Source of the DNA: Dehalococcoidia bacterium UBA1332
GTDB lineage: Bacteria; Chloroflexota; Dehalococcoidia; Lucifugimonadales; Lucifugimonadaceae
DNA: 9,468 nt
Direction of reading: 5' to 3'
Assembly: GCA_002306745.1 (NCBI GenBank)
Contig: DBSW01000060.1
Location: forward strand, 1-9,468
The notes under the pieces are model-generated. The model worked only from the letters and a program-made list of their open reading frames with translations. It ran no database searches and was not told the origin of the DNA. Shown here in pieces: positions 1-6,489 of the stretch. Made by a program: the position numbers and the translations under genes. Within the stretch, counting starts at the first letter, position 1. Each line of letters starts with the position of its first letter.

Positions 1-354
1 CACTCATTAGTCAACGCTTTGAATGGCAATACCTTAGGACTTCATGACATCGCAATATCCGAACATTTCGCGCATGGAACCGATCGTGCAATGGGTATGG
101 TCCGCTCGGACAACTGGAAACTCTGCTACGGACATGGCAGACCACCAGAACTCGAGCTATACGATCTTACTGCAGATCCGAATGAGTTTAATAATCTAGC
201 TAATTCCCCAGAACATTTAACAACCCAAAATCGTCTACTAAAAATACTTCTCGATCAATGGGGGGATCCTGATCTACTAACTGCTCGTATTATTCAAGAT
301 CAAGAAGAACGCGAAATCATTCGAAACGTAACAGGTATAGGAACAATTTTTTAA
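1..354 (+). CDS. Sulfatase (type I, alkaline phosphatase-like fold), C-terminal fragment
   Basis: The reading frame is open from base 1 to a TAA at 352-354, giving about 117 visible residues. The gene begins outside the window; the TTG at 19 is an internal leucine codon, not a start. The visible part matches the C-terminal subdomain of type I sulfatases, which hydrolyse sulfate esters. It shows a conserved Met-Val-Arg followed by Asp-Asn-Trp-Lys-Leu, then the family hallmark ELYDLTADPNEFNNLA, then a helical tail. The catalytic CxPxR formylglycine site and metal ligands would lie upstream, so activity and substrate class cannot be judged. glcD follows 38 bp downstream on the same strand with no visible terminator between, so co-transcription is possible. 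The family call is firm; whether the substrate is a sulfated sugar or an aryl sulfate is unknown. Confidence 0.85.
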   Translation, partial: HSLVNALNGNTLGLHDIAISEHFAHGTDRAMGMVRSDNWKLCYGHGRPPELELYDLTADPNEFNNLANSPEHLTTQNRLLKILLDQWGDPDLLTARIIQDQEEREIIRNVTGIGTIF

Positions 355-392
355 AACTTTGCTACATAGTAAGTGCGTGAAAAAATTTATTC

Positions 393-1895
393 ATGTCAAC
401 TAATAATTCGGTCAATTCAAATCTAATATCTGATCTTTCCAACGCTGTAGGAGAACAATATGTAATATGGCAAGCCGAAGATCTGTTGGTTTACGAATAC
501 GATGGATCGATCGATAAAGCTACTCCACAGGCTGTAGTACTACCCGAAACTGCTGAAGAAGTGTCTGAGGTAGTAAAAATTGCAAACAAGCATGGGGCAT
601 ACATCGTAGCGCGAGGCGCAGGCACAAGCTTATCGGGCGGTGCCGTACCTTTACGTGATGCAGTGGTGATAGCTCTAACTCGTCTTACAAGCCTTATTGA
701 GGTTGATGCCAAAAATCGGATAGCTATCGTTGAGCCCGGAATGATCAATCTCCATCTGTCACAACGAGTAAGCCACCTAGGGCTATTTTATGCCCCTGAT
801 CCAGCGAGTCAGAAAACATGCACAATAGGTGGAAACATAGGTGAAAACGCAGGCGGACCGCACTGCCTTGCACTAGGTGTCACCACAAATCACGTCCTCG
901 GCCTCGAGGTTGTTCTTGCAGATGGATCACTCAACTGGTTTGGTGGCACCGAGCGAGAATCGACCGGTTACGACTTACGCGGCGCATTTGTCGGCTCAGA
1001 AGGCACCCTAGGAATTGTTACCAAGATCGCCGTGCGACTACTACCCAAGCCGGAGACTATACATAGCATGCTCGCTGCATTCACAACTATGGATGCTGCT
1101 TCGAACACAGTCTCAGCGATCATCGCAGCAGGGATGATTCCATCTGCGTTAGAAATGATGGATCGAAAAACAATCGACGCTGTTGAACCGTTTTACAACC
1201 CTGGCTATCCCGCCGAAGCAGAGGCCGTACTTATTGTCGAAGTAGATGGCCTATATGAAGCCGTTGAAGAACAGACAGAAACGATTCTATCTATTTGTAA
1301 CCAGAACGGTGCTATGGAGATTCGTGAAGCAGATGACGAGGATACCCGCACAAAACTGTGGGAAACTAGAAAAGGCGCGATTGGAGCATATGGGACTATC
1401 GCACCAACGTACTATCTGGTCGATGGAGTTGTTCCGCGAACCAAGCTTCGCCAGGTCCTTCAACAAGTAGATCAGATCGCGGCAGAATTAAACGTTACAG
1501 TGGCAAACGTATTCCATGCCGGTGATGGAAATATCCACCCTGCAATCCTGTTCAATGAACAAAATCCGGATGAGGTCAAACAAGCAATCCTAGCTGGATC
1601 AAAAATTCTAGAAGCTTGTGTTGCAGCCGGTGGAGCGCTGTCAGGGGAACATGGAATTGGTATTGAGAAACAGGCATATATGCCGCTCGTGTTTAACGAA
1701 AATGACCTAGAAGCAATGTCGAGATTACGAACGGCCTTCATAGGAGAATCGCCTGATAACGAGCCTATAGGTGTACCTTCTTTGGGAGAACGCTTCAACC
1801 CCGGAAAAGTATTTCCAGGTGGGGCAATTCACGGCGAAGCATATGGGATAACATCTGAATCATTCCGCTCAACAGGTACCCAAGACTGGCAATAA
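393..1895 (+). CDS. glcD: Glycolate oxidase FAD-binding subunit GlcD (FAD-linked 2-hydroxyacid dehydrogenase)
   Basis: A 500-residue protein, the usual GlcD length, that with GlcE and GlcF oxidises glycolate (or a close 2-hydroxyacid such as D-lactate) to the 2-oxoacid. The N-terminal PCMH-type FAD domain shows VARGAGTSLSGG (residues 72-83), PDPASQ (135-140), GGNIGENAGG (146-155) and SEGTLGIV (202-209). The C-terminal oxidase domain shows the HAGDGNIHP metal/substrate motif (375-383), SGEHGIG (417-423) and the terminal NPGKVFP. The ATG at 393 is the only conventional start after the in-frame TGA at 378-380; its Shine-Dalgarno match is poor. Unusually, residues 450-468 form an insertion just before NPGK, where E. 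coli GlcD has only a short link. glcE and glcF are not adjacent but lie about 3.3 kb downstream, beyond three oxidoreductase genes. D-lactate dehydrogenase is the main alternative; glcE/glcF in the same locus favour glycolate. Confidence 0.9.
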   Translation: MSTNNSVNSNLISDLSNAVGEQYVIWQAEDLLVYEYDGSIDKATPQAVVLPETAEEVSEVVKIANKHGAYIVARGAGTSLSGGAVPLRDAVVIALTRLTSLIEVDAKNRIAIVEPGMINLHLSQRVSHLGLFYAPDPASQKTCTIGGNIGENAGGPHCLALGVTTNHVLGLEVVLADGSLNWFGGTERESTGYDLRGAFVGSEGTLGIVTKIAVRLLPKPETIHSMLAAFTTMDAASNTVSAIIAAGMIPSALEMMDRKTIDAVEPFYNPGYPAEAEAVLIVEVDGLYEAVEEQTETILSICNQNGAMEIREADDEDTRTKLWETRKGAIGAYGTIAPTYYLVDGVVPRTKLRQVLQQVDQIAAELNVTVANVFHAGDGNIHPAILFNEQNPDEVKQAILAGSKILEACVAAGGALSGEHGIGIEKQAYMPLVFNENDLEAMSRLRTAFIGESPDNEPIGVPSLGERFNPGKVFPGGAIHGEAYGITSESFRSTGTQDWQ

Positions 1896-2026
1896 TCACT
1901 GAATATTTAATCACTTACCGCGCCCTATTTTCGCTAAACTACTGATCCTCAAGCATCAGCAGATTTGAACGATATAATCGACGCTCGAAACCGCTTTAGT
2001 GCTAACGGTATAAATTAGGAATCGCC
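1896..2026 (+). promoter_or_regulatory. Gap with candidate promoter for the Gfo-AKR-AKR-glcEF run
   Basis: This 131-bp gap is the longest non-coding stretch between + strand genes in the first 7.8 kb. It contains a perfect TATAAT at 1973-1978, about 49 bp before the GTG start at 2027, but no good -35 hexamer at 16-18 bp spacing. A second TATAAA at 2009-2014 lies too near the start for anything but an almost leaderless transcript. A weak inverted repeat (CTGAT 1942-1946, ATCAG 1955-1959) precedes the hexamer. No terminator with a T-run is visible after glcD. Promoter identity is an inference from one hexamer. Confidence 0.3.
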
Positions 2027-3082
2027 GTGCCATCAACATCAGGCAAAGTAAGAATCGGAATCATCGGTGCAGGTGGTTTCGCCAGAACGCACATGGAGCA
2101 CTTTGCCAAGCTCGATAATGTAGAAGTGGTAGCTGCGATGCGGCGCAATTCTGAAGCCCTGTCAGAATTCCAGAAAGAGTGGAATATCCCTTATGGGTTC
2201 ACTGACCACAGAGAGATGCTCGAAATGGGCAACCTTGATGCCGTAGATATCATCACTCCCACCGATTCACACAAACAGATTAGCCTCGATTCCATCTCTG
2301 CAGGCAAGCATGTCCTTTGTGACAAGCCACTATCACTGACAGCTGCTGACTGCAAAGAAATGCTAGACGCAGCCGAAAATTCCGAGGTCATCCACTCCAC
2401 CAACTTCAATCAGCGTGGAAACACAGCGATTGGCAGGATCAAACGCTATTTAGATCAGGATTTTGTCGGTCGAATCTATCACGCCAATATATGGTGGGGT
2501 ATGTCGCATCAATACGACGCCCGACCAGAAACACTTTCATGGCGCTTTCAGTCGGAGCATGGCGGCGGATCCGTTTACGAACTTATTCATGTGTTTGACA
2601 TGCTCAGATTCATTAACGGTGAGGTAAAGCGAGTAGTTGCTTCGCTCGACACCACCAACCCAAATCGACCAACGGCAGACAATCCAGAGGGAATCGACGT
2701 AGACGTTCCAGATGTATCCGGCCTGTTATGCGAGTGGCTCAATGGCGGACTTGCGGTAGTGCACACCTCATTTGCTTCTCGTGGCACTGACCCTGATGGC
2801 AAGACGTCTGCGCGGGTTGAAATTTCGGGAGAAAAAGGGAGAATCACCACTGATGGCCGGTTTAGCATTCAGGGCGTCACAGGTCCAAATGGTCCGTTGG
2901 CCCAGCTTGAACCAGGACCGGAGTATCCTCAACCTTACGAAAGATTCATAAACGCTATCGTTGCAAATGATCAGTCGATGATTGAAACGAGTTTTCACGA
3001 TGGATTAAAAGCCGCAGAAATCGTTGACGCTGCATATCAATCATTTCACGAATCCAAATGGGTTGAACTGCAACATAGCTAA
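2027..3082 (+). CDS. Gfo/Idh/MocA family NAD(P)-dependent oxidoreductase
   Basis: A 351-residue protein of typical family length (330-390). The N-terminal Rossmann fold has the dinucleotide motif GIIGAGGFARTH (residues 11-22). The family lysine motif appears as CDKP (98-101) in place of the common EKP, with Lys100 as the expected catalytic lysine. The C-terminal alpha/beta domain carries GGGSVYELIHVFD (179-191), the usual place of the catalytic histidine (His188). Members oxidise or reduce ring hydroxyls of sugars, inositols and sugar acids with a pyridine nucleotide; the substrate cannot be assigned here. The GTG start at 2027 has TAGGA at 2016-2020, six bases upstream, and puts the Rossmann motif at the expected distance. 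It is the first gene of a tight run ending in glcF. The reading frame stays open after its TAA into AKR1. Confidence 0.88.
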   Translation: MPSTSGKVRIGIIGAGGFARTHMEHFAKLDNVEVVAAMRRNSEALSEFQKEWNIPYGFTDHREMLEMGNLDAVDIITPTDSHKQISLDSISAGKHVLCDKPLSLTAADCKEMLDAAENSEVIHSTNFNQRGNTAIGRIKRYLDQDFVGRIYHANIWWGMSHQYDARPETLSWRFQSEHGGGSVYELIHVFDMLRFINGEVKRVVASLDTTNPNRPTADNPEGIDVDVPDVSGLLCEWLNGGLAVVHTSFASRGTDPDGKTSARVEISGEKGRITTDGRFSIQGVTGPNGPLAQLEPGPEYPQPYERFINAIVANDQSMIETSFHDGLKAAEIVDAAYQSFHESKWVELQHS

Positions 3083-3106
3083 TACACACAACAAAAATAC
3101 ATTAAT

Positions 3107-3110
3107 GGAG
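3107..3110 (+). promoter_or_regulatory. Shine-Dalgarno GGAG that positions an ATT start for AKR1
   Basis: GGAG lies eight bases before ATT at 3119 and 14 before ATC at 3125, both in the AKR1 frame. The spacing to ATT is near ideal. It is the only clear ribosome-binding sequence in the gap after the Gfo/Idh/MocA gene, and it argues against initiation at the downstream TTG at 3176, which has no purine-rich leader. The ATG at 3114 lies only three bases from GGAG, is in another frame, and stops at 3135-3137. Confidence 0.5.
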
Positions 3111-3118
3111 ATCATGGC

Positions 3119-4180
3119 ATTCCTATCGAATATGTAAAACTAGGACGTACCGGAGTTAAGGTATCTAATCTATGTTTGGGAACCGACAACTTTGGCAATG
3201 AGTGGGGCTGTGACGAACAGACCGCACACAAAATTCTTGGTACTGCGATAGATGGCGGGATCAATTTCATTGACACGTCCAATTCCTACAATGAAGGAAG
3301 ATCAGAATCTATGATCGGCAACTATCTCAACATGTGCGGCCAAAGGGATAGCGTCGTAGTTGCAACCAAATACCGTTCTAGAGTTGGCACTGGTGTAAAC
3401 GATATAGGCGCTTCTCGCTACCACATAGTCCGAGCCGTGGAAGAATCATTAAGGCGACTTCGAACCGACCGAATAGACTTGCTTTACTGCCATTCTTGGG
3501 ATGAGGAAACCCCTGTTGAAGAGACACTTCGAGCAATAGATGACTTAATCCATGCAGGAAAAGTTGTCTACGCAGGAGCCTCTAATTTTCCAACATGGAT
3601 ACTCGCAAAAGGCCTATGGACCTCTGACGTTAAAAATCTATACCGCTATGAGGCTATCCAGAGTGTATTCAACATCCTTCAACCGGGTATCGGTAGAGAA
3701 ATGATAGCGTTCGCAAAAAAGCACGAAGTTGCAGTGATCCCGTATTCTCCTCTTGCAAGCGGGATGCTTACGGGCCAACACGGCTCTAACGGCAAACCTG
3801 TACCCGGTTCCAAATTCGATTTACGAGATGACTCAAAGGGAGGTGAGCTAAAGTCCAGATACTTCAACAAAGCAGTATTTGATGCAGTCGAAAAATTTAC
3901 TGCTATTGCCGAAAAACACCAACAACCTGCGATCCGCTTAGCTCTACAGTGGGTCTCAGAATTTTCGGGAGTGACGGCACCAATATTTGGAGCTAGGACG
4001 ATCGAGCAAATACAAGGAATACTAAATGCCTGGTCTGAATCCGCCCCAATTGAAGCAATGGCTGATGTGCAAGCAGTAGCCGATGCATTTGAAGCGCAAA
4101 CACCTATGTTTTACCCACCAAAATCGGGGGAAGCGTTCGGAATATTACCAGTCTCAATAAAATCTCATGGAATTAACTAG
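3119..4180 (+). CDS. Aldo/keto reductase 1 (non-canonical ATT start proposed)
   Basis: A TIM-barrel NAD(P)H-dependent aldo/keto reductase, 353 residues from ATT 3119. From that start the protein begins MPIEYVKLGRTGVKVSNLC, the standard AKR first hairpin, and it aligns with the N-terminus of the next gene (MEFVNLGNSGLKVSEYC). The first conventional start, TTG 3176, would delete this hairpin and has no ribosome-binding site. The catalytic tetrad is intact: Asp52 and Tyr57 in FIDTSNSYNEG, Lys84 in VVATKYRS, His125 in YCHSWDEETP. The C-terminal FGARTIEQIQGIL segment fits the cofactor-binding region. Such enzymes interconvert aldehydes or ketones and alcohols; the substrate is unknown. The gene ends in TAG directly abutting the TTG start of AKR2 in the same frame. 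Function as an AKR is secure; the start is uncertain, and a one-base indel near 3117 could instead have removed an ATG connection. Confidence 0.87.
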   Translation: MPIEYVKLGRTGVKVSNLCLGTDNFGNEWGCDEQTAHKILGTAIDGGINFIDTSNSYNEGRSESMIGNYLNMCGQRDSVVVATKYRSRVGTGVNDIGASRYHIVRAVEESLRRLRTDRIDLLYCHSWDEETPVEETLRAIDDLIHAGKVVYAGASNFPTWILAKGLWTSDVKNLYRYEAIQSVFNILQPGIGREMIAFAKKHEVAVIPYSPLASGMLTGQHGSNGKPVPGSKFDLRDDSKGGELKSRYFNKAVFDAVEKFTAIAEKHQQPAIRLALQWVSEFSGVTAPIFGARTIEQIQGILNAWSESAPIEAMADVQAVADAFEAQTPMFYPPKSGEAFGILPVSIKSHGIN

Positions 4181-5206
4181 TTGGAATTCGTAAACCTTGG
4201 CAATAGCGGGCTAAAAGTCTCTGAATACTGCATTGGTGCGGACAATTTCGGAGGACAATCCAGCGCTGTAGATTCTGTCCGAATTATGTCTACAGCATTC
4301 GACGCGGGTGTTAATTTTATCGATACTGCAAATTCTTATTGCGATGGATTATCAGAAGAAATTATCGGTCGATTCATGAAATCTAGGCGATCAGAGGTCG
4401 TTCTGGCAACTAAGGGTAAAAGCCAGATCGGAAATCATCCCAATGATATCGGGGTGAACAAAAAATATGTAATGCAAGCGATAGACGATTCCCTTAAACG
4501 TTTAGGCACTGACTATGTCGATCTATATCAGATTCACTCCCCCGATTTAACGACGCCCATCGAGGAAACGGTAGAAGTTTATAACGATGTAGTTCGCGCT
4601 GGTAAAGCACGATACATCGGCGTCTCAAATTTCTCAGGATCAGAACTAATGGAGGCTATATGGGCGCAGGACAAGAGAGGATTCACTAAATTCAGCTCCG
4701 TTCAACCAAGATACAACTTGATATACCGAGAGCCAGAACGAGAACTGTTTCCAGCCTGTATAGATCAAGGTGTTGGAGTGATGGCATATTCACCACAGGC
4801 AGGCGGATTTCTTCTAGGTAAACATCGAAATTTCTTAGCTGAAATGCCCAATGGCGGACGATATTCTGATGACTTCCGTGCTTCAAATTTTTACAAAACC
4901 ACTTACTGGAATGAGCAGTCATTTGCCGCTATGGAAAAAATCATAGAAATAACCAAAATTTATGGCATTTCGCCAATGGCGTTGGCACTCAGTTGGGTAC
5001 GATCAAATCCGGCTGTTTCAACTTGCATCGTTGGTGCAAGAACGATTACTCAACTACAACAAAACCTATCTGCATGGGATGAATCTATCCCCTTTGAAGC
5101 AATCCAAAAAGCAACTGAAATCTCCGATTACTTGTGGGCCACAGCACCATGGAAGCCGCAGATTCATAATATTCCTACGCAACGAACATTTTCATCAAAT
5201 AATTAG
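4181..5206 (+). CDS. Aldo/keto reductase 2, tandem paralogue
   Basis: A 341-residue aldo/keto reductase starting at TTG 4181, the codon right after the AKR1 stop. The start gives the canonical MEFVNLGNSGLKVS opening. The catalytic tetrad is complete: Asp48 and Tyr53 in FIDTANSYCDG, Lys78 in VLATKGKS, His119 in YQIHSPDLTTP. IVGARTITQLQQNL near the C-terminus is the cofactor-binding segment. It shares with AKR1 the opening Asp-Asn-Phe-Gly motif, the Asn-Asp-Ile-Gly loop and the overall plan, but differs at many positions, so this looks like an old tandem duplication rather than a recent copy. There is no clear Shine-Dalgarno, so translation probably depends on ribosomes finishing AKR1. glcE begins 15 bp after its stop. 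The substrate is not deducible. Confidence 0.88.
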   Translation: MEFVNLGNSGLKVSEYCIGADNFGGQSSAVDSVRIMSTAFDAGVNFIDTANSYCDGLSEEIIGRFMKSRRSEVVLATKGKSQIGNHPNDIGVNKKYVMQAIDDSLKRLGTDYVDLYQIHSPDLTTPIEETVEVYNDVVRAGKARYIGVSNFSGSELMEAIWAQDKRGFTKFSSVQPRYNLIYREPERELFPACIDQGVGVMAYSPQAGGFLLGKHRNFLAEMPNGGRYSDDFRASNFYKTTYWNEQSFAAMEKIIEITKIYGISPMALALSWVRSNPAVSTCIVGARTITQLQQNLSAWDESIPFEAIQKATEISDYLWATAPWKPQIHNIPTQRTFSSNN

Positions 5207-5221
5207 GCAAACATACACATC

Positions 5222-6481
5222 GTGAATTACTCGGTAGACGGCCTGACACCCAAATCAATAGAACGCCCCGAAACAATTAATGAACTTTCAGATGTGCTAT
5301 CAACCGTTCATTCTCATGGTCTTTCGGCGATACCCTTGGGAGGTAGGACACGAATAAAGGTCGGAAACATACCATCCAGTTACGATGTAGCGATCGACCT
5401 ATCAGGTTTTATAGGTAAAATTGAACATGAACCTGGTGATATGACTGTCGTCGTAAACGCCGGAGTAACCCTATCCACTCTCAACAAACTTCTGGCTGCA
5501 GAAGGTCAACGAATGCCATTCGAGGTTAGAAATCCTGATAAAGCCACTATTGGGGGTTCAGTTGCATCAAATGCCCCAGGACACAGACAATCATCGACCG
5601 GAGGAATCAGGGACTGGGTAATCGGAATGCAAACAGTATTGGCAGATGGCACAGTCACAAAAAGCGGCGGTCGGGTCGTTAAGAACGTACAAGGTTACGA
5701 GATGCATCGACTCAACACCGGAGCGTTTGGAACACTAGGAATCGTCTCTCAAATAGCGTTCAAGTTAGTACCTATTCCAGCGGAGCAACAGACAATCATC
5801 GCATGGTTCGATGATGACAAAACAGCGGCAAGTGTTGGCATGAGTTTCGTCAACGGAGTGTTTATGCCTGAGGCAATAACACTCGTATCAGGTCCGGCTG
5901 CAAAACGTGTCGTAACTGCAAATGGAGAATCATTACCACCAGACAATATTTGGGCGCTTTTGATCCGTCTTGGAGGTGGCGTACGCTCAGTAGAGCGGCA
6001 AGTGAACGAAGTAGTCGGGACAGTCGGATCTCAAGGAGCTTCAGGATTTTCAGTTCTAGACGACAGCGAAGCAAGTAAAACATGGTCCGAGCTAGAGGTC
6101 ATTCATAAACAAGCAGAAATATCAGCACGCTTGATTTCACGCCCATCAATCGCGCTAACCACAGTGAGTTCAATAGAAAAACATTTAAAAATAAATGCTG
6201 ATAGCGATATTTCAGCAGTGACAGATTTAGGATTCGGATCAACAACTATCACAGCAAATCCATCAAATGATGCCGAGTCTCTAAAGGTGGCGAAGCTAAT
6301 TAATAATCAACTATTAGAAACCTCTGGGTCTTTTGTAATTGAAGCGTGCCCGTTATCCATAAAACAGGAAATGGACGTTTTCAGCCATGTCGGGAACTCG
6401 ATAAATTTAATGCGGCGAATAAAACATGAATTCGATCCAAATTACACACTCAATCCTGGACGATTTGTTGGGAAGATATAG
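5222..6481 (+). CDS. glcE: Glycolate oxidase FAD-binding subunit GlcE
   Basis: A 419-residue protein, somewhat longer than E. coli GlcE (about 350). It is the second FAD-domain subunit of glycolate oxidase, working with GlcD and GlcF at the inner face of the membrane. The PCMH FAD domain shows PLGGRTRIKVG (38-48), GGSVASNAPGHRQSSTGG (111-128) and the GlcE-type run GGIRDWVIGMQTVLADG (127-143), SGGRVVKNVQGYE (148-160) and FGTLGIV (169-175). The C-terminus ends MRRIKHEFDPNYTLNPGRF, the usual family finish. The GTG at 5222 is chosen because it directly precedes the conserved N-terminal Pro-Glu-Thr segment; the upstream TAGG is weak and 14 bases away. It lies 15 bp after AKR2 and 8 bp before glcF, so these genes are almost certainly co-transcribed. 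Confidence 0.9.
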   Translation: MNYSVDGLTPKSIERPETINELSDVLSTVHSHGLSAIPLGGRTRIKVGNIPSSYDVAIDLSGFIGKIEHEPGDMTVVVNAGVTLSTLNKLLAAEGQRMPFEVRNPDKATIGGSVASNAPGHRQSSTGGIRDWVIGMQTVLADGTVTKSGGRVVKNVQGYEMHRLNTGAFGTLGIVSQIAFKLVPIPAEQQTIIAWFDDDKTAASVGMSFVNGVFMPEAITLVSGPAAKRVVTANGESLPPDNIWALLIRLGGGVRSVERQVNEVVGTVGSQGASGFSVLDDSEASKTWSELEVIHKQAEISARLISRPSIALTTVSSIEKHLKINADSDISAVTDLGFGSTTITANPSNDAESLKVAKLINNQLLETSGSFVIEACPLSIKQEMDVFSHVGNSINLMRRIKHEFDPNYTLNPGRFVGKI

Positions 6482-6489
6482 TTCTTTAT

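Noticed and set aside
19..21. TTG as the start of the first gene
   Set aside because: The frame is open back to base 1 and the protein is only the C-terminal piece of a sulfatase, so this codon is an internal leucine.
1472..1798. 108-residue open frame on the - strand within glcD
   Set aside because: It lies antisense to the conserved GlcD C-terminal domain and has no recognisable motif, so it is a coding shadow.
1942..1959. CTGAT/ATCAG hairpin after glcD as a terminator
   Set aside because: The stem has five AT-rich pairs and no T-tract follows.
3176..3178. TTG as the start of AKR1
   Set aside because: It would remove the conserved AKR N-terminal hairpin, which is encoded in frame just upstream, and it has no ribosome-binding site.
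4178..4180. TAG recoded as a sense codon
   Set aside because: TAG falls at expected family C-termini in several genes here (AKR1, AKR2, glcE, aminotransferase), so genome-wide recoding is not supported; only occasional readthrough remains possible.
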